The notes beneath the pieces are model-generated. The model had not been told where the DNA came from and did no database searches. It saw only the letters and a program-made list of their open reading frames with translations. From the NCBI GenBank assembly GCA_963732365.1, contig CAVSZC010000005.1:1178001-1242000 (forward strand): a DNA stretch of 64,000 bases. The letters are read 5' to 3'. Both the position numbers and the translations under genes were made by a program. Source of the DNA: SR-FBR-E99 sp963732365 (GTDB lineage Bacteria; Bacteroidota; Bacteroidia; Bacteroidales; VadinHA17). This document shows positions 1 through 7,814 of this stretch, in pieces (the first letter of the stretch is position 1; each line of letters starts with the position of its first letter).

Positions 1-488
1 TGGATCTTTATGTCAGTGTTTATGCTCTTGAGTATCTCATCAAGATTTTCAATATTGTATGATAACAGCTTCTGCTTTTCAATCTCTTTTTCGAGCGAGC
101 CGGAGATATGGTCGAGGAGACCGATGGGAGGCTGTTTCTTTGATATCAGCTGTATGGCATTTGGTGTAGTGATGACCTGCGGCGATATATACAGTACTCC
201 ATAGTAGCCCAACTCCGAAAAATTGTTCTTGAGGTCGTTTACATCGGCGTTAGTAAGATACTCAAAATCAGTATCTTTGGTATCGGCGATAACTCCGTTG
301 AAAAGATCCGCCCCGTCCTCTACAACCGCTATCTTCTTGAAGTCCTTGTCTTCGTTTGACATTACAAGGGCAGGGATGACGAAGATAAGGGCCATGAGCA
401 TCGGCGTGAGGAAGGTCATTATGATGAATGACCTCTTGCGTACCCTGGTTATATACTCTCTCTGGATGATAATGGAAATCTTATTCAT
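1..488 (-). CDS. ABC-2 type export permease (NatB-like), N-terminal part
   Basis: Reading leftward from an ATG at 488 the frame stays open to the window edge, so about 162 codons of a longer gene are present. The protein starts MNKISIIIQREYITRVRKRS and then has a hydrophobic segment (IIMTFLTPMLMALIFVIPAL), followed by a soluble stretch. This is the usual start of NatB/YhaP-type ABC-2 permeases: a short cytoplasmic lead, one TM, then a large external domain. It begins 3 bases after the stop of the ATPase gene, so the two almost certainly form one exporter. The substrate cannot be told. The rest of the membrane domain lies outside the window. Confidence 0.8.
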   Translation of the reverse strand, partial: MNKISIIIQREYITRVRKRSFIIMTFLTPMLMALIFVIPALVMSNEDKDFKKIAVVEDGADLFNGVIADTKDTDFEYLTNADVNDLKNNFSELGYYGVLYISPQVITTPNAIQLISKKQPPIGLLDHISGSLEKEIEKQKLLSYNIENLDEILKSINTDIKI

Positions 489-491
489 GGC

Positions 492-1418
492 TTAGTTATT
501 GGAAGCTTCCCTGTTTTTTGTTTCAACAACCTTGATAAAAATATCATTCATTGACGGTAGTGCCGGATTGAAAGAGATGACCCTGCCTGACGCGGTCATG
601 GCTTTTATTATCTCATTTGTGTCACCTCCGTCTGCAGATTTGACCCTGACAATACTCCTGTCACCTTCAGTTGATGACCTTATCATCGAGAAATGATCAT
701 TGGCTGCAGGTTTCACATCTCCTTCAAAGACAACTTCATATTCATTTTCAGCCCACTCATTGCGGATTTTATCGACACTTCCCTCCAGGATTGTTTTCGC
801 CTTATTGATCAGTGTGATATTATCACACAATTCCTCTACAGAGGCCATGTTATGGGTTGAAAATATTATTGTTGCACCTCTTTCGCGGAGGAACAGGATC
901 TCATTCTTAAGTATCTTTACGTTTATGGGGTCGAATCCGGTGAAGGGTTCATCGAAGATAAGGAGCTGCGGCTCATGCAGTACTGTCGTGACAAACTGTA
1001 CCTTCTGCTGCATTCCTTTTGAAAGCTCTTCAACCTTTTTATCCCACCAGTCGGTAATCTCCATTTTTTTGAACCAGTACTTCAGGCGGCGCATTGCTTC
1101 GCTGCGGCTGAGTCCTTTGAGCTGGGCGAGATAAAGGGCTTGCTCACCGACCTTCATTTTTTTGTAGAGGCCGCGTTCCTCGGGCAGGTAACCTATCTTA
1201 AAAACATCCTCCGGCTTTATTGGCTGGCCGTTAAGAAGCACCCTGCCTGTATCGGGTGCAGTGATCTGGTTGATAATACGTATCAGGGTCGTCTTCCCTG
1301 CTCCGTTAGGCCCGAGTAGGCCGTAAATACTCTGTGACGGTACGCTTATGCTCACGTCGTCAAGGGCTGTCTGTGTGGCAAAGCGCTTGGTTACATTCTG
1401 TGCTTCAAACAAGGGCAT
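492..1418 (-). CDS. ABC transporter ATP-binding protein (NatA-like, DUF4162 C-terminus)
   Basis: This is the nucleotide-binding subunit of an ABC-2 exporter, 308 aa from the chosen start. Visible motifs are Walker A (GPNGAGKTT), signature LSKGMQQK, Walker B LLIFDEP and the H-loop STHNM. After about residue 215 a DUF4162-type C-terminal domain follows, as in NatA/YhaQ-like ATPases. I chose the ATG at 1418 (MPLFEAQNVTKRF) because the family begins there and AGGA sits about 6 bases upstream. An ATG at 1424 is nearly as good, and the open frame to 1490 runs into a possible promoter. It lies downstream of dnaJ and 3 bases before the permease. Confidence 0.9.
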   Translation of the reverse strand: MPLFEAQNVTKRFATQTALDDVSISVPSQSIYGLLGPNGAGKTTLIRIINQITAPDTGRVLLNGQPIKPEDVFKIGYLPEERGLYKKMKVGEQALYLAQLKGLSRSEAMRRLKYWFKKMEITDWWDKKVEELSKGMQQKVQFVTTVLHEPQLLIFDEPFTGFDPINVKILKNEILFLRERGATIIFSTHNMASVEELCDNITLINKAKTILEGSVDKIRNEWAENEYEVVFEGDVKPAANDHFSMIRSSTEGDRSIVRVKSADGGDTNEIIKAMTASGRVISFNPALPSMNDIFIKVVETKNREASNN

Positions 1419-1453
1419 GATCATTCCTGTGTTAAGTGTGGAAAAGCGAAATT

Positions 1454-1480
1454 CAAATATATAAAAAAGGTTGACAACAA
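1454..1480 (-). promoter_or_regulatory. Possible Bacteroidota-type promoter for the ABC exporter genes
   Basis: On the minus strand TATATTTG (1461-1454) matches the -7 consensus TAnnTTTG. A TTG at 1480-1478 could be the -33 element, but the spacer is 16 bases instead of the usual 19-21. It lies in the gap between dnaJ and the ATPase. If used, transcription would begin just upstream of the ATG at 1424/1418. Confidence 0.35.
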
Positions 1481-1521
1481 TGGATATCATCGGTCAACCG
1501 TCAATTGAGGCGTTTGTGCAA

Positions 1522-2673
1522 TCAGGAAAAGTAGTTCTTCACCCTGTCGAAGAACCCCTTGTCATCAGCATCCGGTTTCGGCGCAAATGTGGGTGAGCTG
1601 CGATACTGTTCGATTATCCTTTGTTCTTCCCTGCTGAGGTTCTTTGGTATCCATACATTGACATTCACGAGCAGGTCACCTCTGCCGTAGCCGTTTACGT
1701 CGGGCAGTCCCTTGGCTCTCAGGCGCAGTATCTTGCCGCCCTGCGTTCCCGGGTCAATTTTGATCCTCACCTTTCCTTCAATTGTAGGCACCTCAACATT
1801 GGTACCGAGGATAGCGTCAGGAATGCTAATGAACAGGTTGTATATCAGGTCGTTGCCTTCGCGTATCAGCTCCGGGTGCGGCTCTTCCTCGATGAGGACG
1901 ATCAGGTCACCGTTCATACCTCCTCTTCTGGCTGCGTTTCCTTTGCCTGAGACAGACAGCTGCATCCCCGGGGAAAGCCCTGCCGGGATTGACAGAGGTA
2001 TCACCTCCTCAGCCTGGGTTATTCCTTCACCATAGCACTTATTACATTTTTTGGTTATCACCTTACCATCGCCTCCGCATACATTGCATGCTGCAGTGGT
2101 TTGCATCTGTCCGAGGATGGTGTTCATAACCCTTGTGGTATGGCCTGTACCCTTGCATGCCGAGCATGTCGTCACATCGTTGTCAGAGGCGGCACCGCTG
2201 CCGTGACAGGTGTTGCAGGTAACATACTTCGCAACCTTGATTTTCTTCTCTGCGCCACCGGCAAATTCCTCAAGGGTAAGTTTTACCTTCACCCTTAGAT
2301 TGGTCCCTTTGTTCACATGCCGTGATCTTCCTCCACCCCTTCGTGAGCCGCCGAAGGCACCGCCGAATGCATCACCGAAGATATCGCCGAATGAGGAGAA
2401 GATGTCTTCCATGGTCATGCCGCCGCCGAAGCCGCCGCCCATGTTATTCCCCAGACCGGCATGACCGTACTGATCATAACGGGCCCTCTTATCATCATTA
2501 CTGAGAACCTCGTAAGCCTCGGCAGCTTCCTTGAATTTCTCCTCTGCCTCTTTGTTGCCCGGGTTCTTGTCCGGATGATGTTTAAGAGCCTGCTTTCTGT
2601 AGGACTTCTTTATCTCATCTTTGGAGGCCCCTTTGCTTACTCCCAGTATTTCGTAATAGTCTCTTTTTGACAT
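1522..2673 (-). CDS. dnaJ: Chaperone protein DnaJ (Hsp40)
   Basis: DnaJ is the co-chaperone that delivers clients to DnaK and stimulates its ATPase. All type I parts are visible in 383 aa: a J domain (MSKRDYYEILGVSKG) with the HPD motif, a Gly/Phe-rich linker, and four zinc-binding CxxCxGxG repeats (CNTCHGSG, CSACKGTG, CNVCGGDG, CNKCYGEG). The two-part C-terminal substrate domain follows. The frame extends to a GTG at 2688, but the ATG at 2673 gives the normal N-terminus. It lies 22 bases after grpE, and the two are probably co-transcribed. dnaK is not in the window. Confidence 0.97.
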   Translation of the reverse strand: MSKRDYYEILGVSKGASKDEIKKSYRKQALKHHPDKNPGNKEAEEKFKEAAEAYEVLSNDDKRARYDQYGHAGLGNNMGGGFGGGMTMEDIFSSFGDIFGDAFGGAFGGSRRGGGRSRHVNKGTNLRVKVKLTLEEFAGGAEKKIKVAKYVTCNTCHGSGAASDNDVTTCSACKGTGHTTRVMNTILGQMQTTAACNVCGGDGKVITKKCNKCYGEGITQAEEVIPLSIPAGLSPGMQLSVSGKGNAARRGGMNGDLIVLIEEEPHPELIREGNDLIYNLFISIPDAILGTNVEVPTIEGKVRIKIDPGTQGGKILRLRAKGLPDVNGYGRGDLLVNVNVWIPKNLSREEQRIIEQYRSSPTFAPKPDADDKGFFDRVKNYFS

Positions 2674-2695
2674 CTTATGGCTTGCCACTACTTAT

Positions 2696-3286
2696 TTATT
2701 CTCCGACAACCACCTTCGGGTAGCGGATTACTTTTTCATTCAGCATGTAACCCTTCTGGATGACATCGATTACTTTACCTTTTTTCGCTTCATCGTCGAC
2801 AGCCACGTTGGTTACTGCCTCATGCACGTCAGCGTTGAACGGTTTGTCAAGTACCTCCATCTCACTGACGCCGTTCTGCCTGAGGAAGTCTCCTATCTTA
2901 TTGTAGATTAGCTGAAGACCATCCTTCACAGCGGTACAGTTTTCCGTGTCGCGCAAAGAATTCATGGCCCGGTCAAAATCGTCAATGACAGGGAGGATAG
3001 TGACCAGAACGCCTTCCCCTGCAGTTTTGGTCATGTCAATCTTTTCACGCAGTGTTCTCTTTCTGTAGTTATCAAATTCAGCGGAGAGACGGAGATATTT
3101 GTCCTGCATTTCTGTCAGTTTTCGGGTAAGCTCATCAATCTGCGCACTCTCCCCGGCAGGTGAGCCCTCATCCGGGGTGGCCTGTGGCTCTGCGGCGCCT
3201 GTCTCTGCAGCCGACTGATTTTCAGCATGATTATCTCCTGACACGTGTCCGTTATGACTCTCTTCGTGACTCTTCTTTTTCACCAT
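2696..3286 (-). CDS. grpE: Nucleotide exchange factor GrpE
   Basis: GrpE releases ADP from DnaK. The 196-aa protein has a low-complexity acidic/His-rich N-terminus (residues 1-50), a long coiled-coil helix (about 50-95, ending in LRLSAEFDNYRKRTLREK) and the C-terminal beta domain with the GYMLNEKVIRYPKVVV signature. Length and layout are typical. The start at 3286 is the only ATG before the coiled coil. It is followed closely by dnaJ, giving the order grpE-dnaJ. No hrcA or CIRCE element was seen upstream. Confidence 0.96.
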   Translation of the reverse strand: MVKKKSHEESHNGHVSGDNHAENQSAAETGAAEPQATPDEGSPAGESAQIDELTRKLTEMQDKYLRLSAEFDNYRKRTLREKIDMTKTAGEGVLVTILPVIDDFDRAMNSLRDTENCTAVKDGLQLIYNKIGDFLRQNGVSEMEVLDKPFNADVHEAVTNVAVDDEAKKGKVIDVIQKGYMLNEKVIRYPKVVVGE

Positions 3287-3317
3287 GATAAAAAGATTTT
3301 TACTACAGGCCTTTTAA

Positions 3318-3350
3318 CAAATTACCGGCCATAATAATTAACATGACAAA
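3318..3350 (-). promoter_or_regulatory. Possible promoter for grpE-dnaJ
   Basis: On the minus strand TTTG (3350-3347) is followed after 21 bases by GTAATTTG (3325-3318). This is near the Bacteroidota pattern TTTG-N19-21-TAnnTTTG, with one mismatch in the -7 box. It sits 32 bases upstream of the grpE start, in the gap after ridA. Confidence 0.4.
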
Positions 3351-3359
3351 GTGTCAATC

Positions 3360-3743
3360 TCAAATTGTGAATGCCACTGCCTCTATCTCCACCAGGAATC
3401 CATGGTGGAGCCCTGCAACGGTTATGATCGAGCGGGCCGGCTTGACAGGGCCGAAAAATGACGCATAAACCCTGTTTATCTCTTCCCAGTGTTTTACATC
3501 AACAGTGTAAATGGTGGTCCTGGCAATGGTGGTGATATCACCTCCGGCAGCCTTGACAATATTCAAAACATTACTGAGGGCCTGATAGGTCTGCTCACTT
3601 ATGTCGTCCTTTAACGTTTCTCCTGCCAGAGGCTTGACCGGCAGCTGACCTGATACGAAGATAACATTGCCAGCCACTGTTGCCTGGGAGTAATGACCCC
3701 CTGGCAATGCTGCATCATATGTATTTACCGAAGTTATATTCAT
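3360..3743 (-). CDS. RidA family (YjgF/YER057c/UK114) imine/enamine deaminase
   Basis: RidA-type enzymes hydrolyse reactive enamine/imine intermediates made by PLP enzymes. The 127-aa protein carries the family core: a GQ(L)P-type segment (IFVSGQLPV), the active-site Arg in PVKPARSIITVAGL and the C-terminal VEIEAVAF signature. The frame opens with a TTG at 3752, but the ATG at 3743 (MNITSVNTYDAALPGGHYSQA) fits the family start. It begins 5 bases after the DUF4290 gene, so the two look co-transcribed. Confidence 0.93.
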   Translation of the reverse strand: MNITSVNTYDAALPGGHYSQATVAGNVIFVSGQLPVKPLAGETLKDDISEQTYQALSNVLNIVKAAGGDITTIARTTIYTVDVKHWEEINRVYASFFGPVKPARSIITVAGLHHGFLVEIEAVAFTI

Positions 3744-3748
3744 TGTTT

Positions 3749-4414
3749 TCAATGTCCGTTTTTATGTTTTTTCTTTCCCTGCTTTCCTGACCTGCCCATA
3801 TACTTATCCTGCGGTCTTCCCTGAAACCTGCCCTGCTGTGTTTTGCTCTTTGGCTGCACCAGTAGTTCCTTGATGTCTGCCATCCTGAAGTTTTCGGGTA
3901 CCCTGAGGCGTCCTCCGGAAATGTCAGTGAGGTCTCTTATGATAAGTTCATCGGCTACCTGTGCCTTATTCCAAGTCAGGTAATCCTTCTTCATCTGGTT
4001 CAGGATGAGGGTTGTAAGATAGTCTTTTTCTTCACCGTCCTCCATCGCGGCAGCAGCCTCGATCAGTGATGGTATTATCTGGCCGTAGTGAGCGTATTTG
4101 GTCTCACCGTTGTGATAGGGCACCCTGTTTGGCTTGGCGCTTAGTTTAGTCCTGTCAGGGGGAGCATAGGGTGAGTCGACCGAGAGATCAAAGTCAGCTA
4201 TTATCATAAGGTGATCCCACAACTTGTGCCTGAAGTCAGTCACATCCCTGAGGTTGGGATTCAGGTTTCCCATTATCTGTATTACCGTGCGGGCTGCCCT
4301 GTTTCTTTCTTCAGTATCCTCTATGGACTTGATATGCTCTATCATTTTCAGAACATTTCTTCCATACTCTGGCAGGGACATCCTTTTTCTCTGTGTATTG
4401 TAATCGAAACTCAT
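3749..4414 (-). CDS. DUF4290 family protein
   Basis: This is a conserved Bacteroidota protein of unknown role (DUF4290), 221 aa. Its N-terminus (MSFDYNTQRKRMSLPEYGRN) and the helical body are recognisable. The last 35 residues are a basic Gln/Gly/Lys-rich tail (QGRFQGRPQDKYMGRSGKQG) that could bind nucleic acid, which is an inference from composition only. The frame extends to a TTG at 4432, but the ATG at 4414 is the better start. A TAnnTTTG match (TAATTTTG, 4437-4430 on this strand) lies just upstream without a clear -33 box. Confidence 0.85.
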   Translation of the reverse strand: MSFDYNTQRKRMSLPEYGRNVLKMIEHIKSIEDTEERNRAARTVIQIMGNLNPNLRDVTDFRHKLWDHLMIIADFDLSVDSPYAPPDRTKLSAKPNRVPYHNGETKYAHYGQIIPSLIEAAAAMEDGEEKDYLTTLILNQMKKDYLTWNKAQVADELIIRDLTDISGGRLRVPENFRMADIKELLVQPKSKTQQGRFQGRPQDKYMGRSGKQGKKKHKNGH

Positions 4415-4535
4415 CAATTGAAATTTTGGCAAAATTACTAATATTATTTGTCTTTTTGATCCTCTGTTTATCAGAGATATGTAACAACTTCAGCCCCTCC
4501 TGCGGTCTGAGGGTCGTCTGTCCGGATTGCCTCTG

Positions 4536-5246
4536 TCAGAGTCCGAGGAGTTGTATCGCCAGTCCGGAAATGACAATGGTCGCTCCTGCGATGACATTAA
4601 CATATTTCTCCACCGGCTTCATGTTTATATGGCTCAGTCCAAGCCTGAATGCCAGCACAACTGCCATCATCGTGGCTATTGTGGCAACGGAGAAGAGTAC
4701 CGATACCAGGATGACGCCACCTATATTGTTCTGTGCAGCCGGATACATCAGTAAAGGTATCAGAGGCTCACAGGGGCCAAGGACGAAGATCAGGAAGAGT
4801 ATCCAGGGGGTAAGATTCCTGCGGTCTGAAAGGTGTATATGTGAGTGTCCGCTAAAATGGTCATGTTCATGTTTGTGAGCAACGCCGTCACGGTGACTGT
4901 GAACATGTGCATGTTTCCTTTTGCGATAGAGGCTTCGCAGGCTGAGAACCATATAGACCAGGCCGAAAGCAATGAGTATCCACGCTGCAATATTTCCCCT
5001 GAATGATTCAAAGAACTCAAGCTTTGAAAGGGATAAGCCTGCGGCAATACCGATGAAGCCAACAACCACAGAACTGAGGACATGGCCCAGTCCGCACAGG
5101 AATGTTATGAACATTGTCTTGCGGATATTCCATCCTCTTGCTTCCCCCATAACAATGAACGGCAGATAATGGTCAGGACCAACAAGTGTATGTATAAACC
5201 CTAATGTGACTGCTGTGCCGGCAAGAAGTAATACCGATCCCTCCAT
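4536..5246 (-). CDS. NicO/UreH-like membrane metal transporter with His-rich loop
   Basis: This is a 236-aa integral membrane protein with about six TM segments. Its N-terminal HTLVGPDH resembles the HX4-5DH motif of nickel/cobalt permeases, and GPCEPLIPLL resembles the RcnA/NicO signature. Between TM3 and TM4 (about residues 111-140) lies a loop with about a dozen histidines (HAHVHSH..HKHEHDH..HSHIH), a typical divalent-metal-binding loop. Family knowledge points to Ni/Co transport or a UreH-type metallochaperone role. Direction and metal cannot be told, and no urease or hydrogenase gene is nearby. Confidence 0.75.
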   Translation of the reverse strand: MEGSVLLLAGTAVTLGFIHTLVGPDHYLPFIVMGEARGWNIRKTMFITFLCGLGHVLSSVVVGFIGIAAGLSLSKLEFFESFRGNIAAWILIAFGLVYMVLSLRSLYRKRKHAHVHSHRDGVAHKHEHDHFSGHSHIHLSDRRNLTPWILFLIFVLGPCEPLIPLLMYPAAQNNIGGVILVSVLFSVATIATMMAVVLAFRLGLSHINMKPVEKYVNVIAGATIVISGLAIQLLGL

Positions 5247-5274
5247 GATAAGTACATATTTAAAGGCAAAGATA

Positions 5275-6426
5275 TCAATTATCCGTTACCGGTAACCTGG
5301 TTGCATCAATCAATCCGCCACCCTCATTTATCAGTTCGCCGAACCCGGTGTTTGATCCGTCAAGCAGTCTTCGCGCGTCACTGACAAACAACTTCATCGC
5401 TGAATAGTCTGAAGGTGACTGAAAGAATCCCGGGTTATCCGCGTAGAGTGAGCAGGGCAGAATGCGGAATTGTTTTTTACCGTTTATTAGAGGAGTGTAA
5501 ACCCATGTGAGTATGTACCCCGAGGAGGTTATTTTTACCTCACCGTTTGTCCTGGTGAGTTCGAATTTTGTCATGGCCCCTCCGTCTGTTCTTCTGCGGC
5601 GCTGGTTTGAGACGAAGTTGCCCATAGACCATACCACCGGGCGTAACGCTCCTGTTGAGTCTGGCAGCCAGGTCATGGGCTGAATGACGTGAGGATGTGA
5701 CCCGATTATCATTCCGGCACCTGCACGGATGATTGCCTGGGCTGTCTTCTTCTGGGCGGGGGAGGGGAGAGTGTCATATTCATTGCCCCAGTGTATGAAC
5801 ACTATGGTTATGTCAGCGTTTTTCTCCCAGGCCTTTTTCACATCAGCGGCGATGCGCAGTGTATCTATATAAGCCACTAAAGGAGGAGGGTTGACTGTAA
5901 TGCCGTTTGTGCCGTAAGTATAGTTGAGAAGTGCTATCCTCATACCGTTGCCGGAGATCATCAGGGGAGAAAGGGTGTCGCGGGCTTCGCTGCTCATCCA
6001 TGTTCCGGTGTGAGGCATACCGAGACTGTCAAGCACTCTGATGGTACGCGTTATACCCGCACCCCTGCGGTCAGCACTGTGGTTATTGGCAGTAACCAGA
6101 ACATCAAAACCTGCTTTCATGCATGATGCCGCCAGGTCATCAGGTGCACTGAAAGCAGGATAACCGGTGTAGGGAGCACCGCCTAGCGTCACCTCCAGGT
6201 TCCCGATGGCTATGTCAGAGTCACTCAGCACCGGGGCTATATAGTCGAAGACACTGTCGAAGTGATAAGCGCCTGTGGAATCATTGCGGGCTGAGGCAAG
6301 CTGCATATCATGACACATTATGTCGCCGGCGAATAGAAGTGTCAATACAGTGTCAGGCTGCTGTGCAACGAGCATACATGGAAGAAAGGCTGCCGCAATG
6401 GAAAGTGATCGTTTAGCTCTTCTCAT
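5275..6426 (-). CDS. CapA/PGA_cap family metallophosphatase-fold protein
   Basis: This 383-aa exported protein resembles CapA (poly-gamma-glutamate capsule synthesis). Residues 1-21 form a signal peptide ending in LVAQQ. The calcineurin-like core then shows FAGDIMCHD, GNLEVTLGG, TANNHSADR and GSHPHVIQPM, the metal-binding blocks of PGA_cap. No capB/capC genes are nearby, so a role in polyglutamate synthesis is not supported by context. It starts at the ATG at 6426, divergent from the UPF0316 gene. Confidence 0.85.
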   Translation of the reverse strand: MRRAKRSLSIAAAFLPCMLVAQQPDTVLTLLFAGDIMCHDMQLASARNDSTGAYHFDSVFDYIAPVLSDSDIAIGNLEVTLGGAPYTGYPAFSAPDDLAASCMKAGFDVLVTANNHSADRRGAGITRTIRVLDSLGMPHTGTWMSSEARDTLSPLMISGNGMRIALLNYTYGTNGITVNPPPLVAYIDTLRIAADVKKAWEKNADITIVFIHWGNEYDTLPSPAQKKTAQAIIRAGAGMIIGSHPHVIQPMTWLPDSTGALRPVVWSMGNFVSNQRRRRTDGGAMTKFELTRTNGEVKITSSGYILTWVYTPLINGKKQFRILPCSLYADNPGFFQSPSDYSAMKLFVSDARRLLDGSNTGFGELINEGGGLIDATRLPVTDN

Positions 6427-6452
6427 GTGTCAGACAATTGGATTACCTGTTC

Positions 6453-6486
6453 CAAAAATAGTCATATATTCGCAACTGCAAGCAAA
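6453..6486 (-). promoter_or_regulatory. Possible promoter for the CapA-like gene
   Basis: On the minus strand TTTG (6486-6483) and TATTTTTG (6460-6453) lie 22 bases apart, close to the Bacteroidota promoter form. The -7 box is a perfect TAnnTTTG match and the spacer is one base longer than usual. It lies 27 bases from the ATG. Confidence 0.45.
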
Positions 6487-6495
6487 CATCTCGCA

Positions 6496-7092
6496 ATGAC
6501 GGACTTCTTCAACTCTGAGCTCTTTACATTCATATTGCTGCCCCTGTTTATCTTTCTGGCACGCATTGTAGACGTTTCACTTGGAACGCTGAGGATAATC
6601 TTCGTTACCAAGGGGATGCGACATATCGCTCCGCTTGTGGGCTTCGTTGAGGTTCTGATATGGATCATTGCAATAAGCCGTATCATGCAGAACCTTGACA
6701 ACTGGCTGTGTTATATCGCATATGCTGCCGGATTTGCTTCCGGTAACTTCATGGGGATGCTCATTGAGGAGAAACTGGCCATTGGCCATGAAATGGTAAG
6801 AGTCATCACACGCAGGGACGCTACAAACCTTATTAACGAGCTCAGGGAAAAGGGATACGGGGTCACTTCGGTAAAGGCAGAAGGAATTGACGGCAAGGTA
6901 GCTGTAATCTATCTTATTGTTCGCCGAAGCATGATTAAGGAAGTTCTCGGCATCATCAATAAAAACAACCCCCGTGCATTGTATACCGTTGAAGCTATCA
7001 AGTATGTCAACAGGGATATTTTCCATAAGTCGGAGGAGGAGCGACAGCGCGGGTGGCCGATGAGCCGCATGACAAAAAACGGGCGCCGGTAA
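6496..7092 (+). CDS. UPF0316 family membrane protein (DUF5698-DUF2179)
   Basis: This is a 198-aa protein with three N-terminal TM segments (about residues 8-100, DUF5698) and a soluble C-terminal DUF2179 domain (VRVITRRDATNLINELREKGYGVT..., YTVEAIKYV). It matches the UPF0316/YebE layout. DUF2179 domains may bind a small ligand, and the biological role is unknown. The frame opens with a GTG at 6427 next to the divergent gene, but the ATG at 6496 (MTDFFNSELFTF) gives the standard N-terminus. Confidence 0.85.
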   Translation: MTDFFNSELFTFILLPLFIFLARIVDVSLGTLRIIFVTKGMRHIAPLVGFVEVLIWIIAISRIMQNLDNWLCYIAYAAGFASGNFMGMLIEEKLAIGHEMVRVITRRDATNLINELREKGYGVTSVKAEGIDGKVAVIYLIVRRSMIKEVLGIINKNNPRALYTVEAIKYVNRDIFHKSEEERQRGWPMSRMTKNGRR

Positions 7093-7169
7093 ACTCCTCC
7101 CGCCGCACCGGTTTAACTGCTGCCCCTGTAGTCTGAACCAAAGGCTTATTTCCCGGTCGGCAATTGCGT

Positions 7170-7730
7170 TCAGAATGTTTCCGACCCTTTATGGATCTTT
7201 GATCCCTGCAACGGAACAAGATATCCGTTGAATTCGACGCGGCCACCCCAAGTGGAGGATACCACCGCGGAAGCGGTCTCACCCGTTACATTTACATTCA
7301 TCATTATTGTCAGGTTGCCGGAAGAGGAGAGTGTATTCATAACTATATTATAAGTACCGTGCTTTCCCTCCTGTTTAACCTTGAATGAGGTTATTTTTCC
7401 CTTCAAGGTTATCCCTCCGACACCGTTATATCCAAGTCCTGATTCCGATCCCATCTGAACATAAGCCTCCTCGCCTTCAACAGCTACGAAGTTTATTGAA
7501 GAGTTTACATTTATCAGGTCTCCGCCGCGTCCCCTGATCTGGTCAGCTTTAAGGACAAAATATCTCGCCTTGATTGACTCTGAGGTATTTGCAATGAGCA
7601 TCTTCTCAAACTGTTCCTTCTCCTGCTTTTTCAGAGCCTTCTTCTCCTCTTTTGTAAGAGGTTCGTCATACTGCGCCATCCCTGCCAGAGGTATCAGCAG
7701 GGCGATGGCTGCCATTGCCATAATTTTCAT
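7170..7730 (-). CDS. DUF4251 domain-containing exported protein
   Basis: This 186-aa protein has a signal peptide (MKIMAMAAIALLIPLAGMAQ), a charged Lys/Glu-rich helix (about 25-43) and a beta-rich DUF4251 domain ending in VEFNGYLVPLQGS. The family is common in Bacteroidota and has no known function. It is probably periplasmic or surface-attached. It is convergent with UPF0316 and lies about 85 bases downstream of the fucosidase gene. Confidence 0.8.
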   Translation of the reverse strand: MKIMAMAAIALLIPLAGMAQYDEPLTKEEKKALKKQEKEQFEKMLIANTSESIKARYFVLKADQIRGRGGDLINVNSSINFVAVEGEEAYVQMGSESGLGYNGVGGITLKGKITSFKVKQEGKHGTYNIVMNTLSSSGNLTIMMNVNVTGETASAVVSSTWGGRVEFNGYLVPLQGSKIHKGSETF

Positions 7731-7788
7731 ATTAACTGATTTTTATAGTTTTTCCCTGTGATATAATACAAGAAATGTACCAATATTC

Positions 7789-7806
7789 CCCGGGGGGCAC
7801 CCCGGG
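7789..7806 (-). terminator. GC-rich hairpin after the fucosidase gene
   Basis: A perfect 7-bp stem (CCCGGGG/CCCCGGG) with a 4-base loop lies 9 bases beyond the fucosidase stop. It could end that transcript, but there is no T-run after it, so it is not a canonical intrinsic terminator. Confidence 0.4.
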
Positions 7807-7814
7807 CATCCAGA

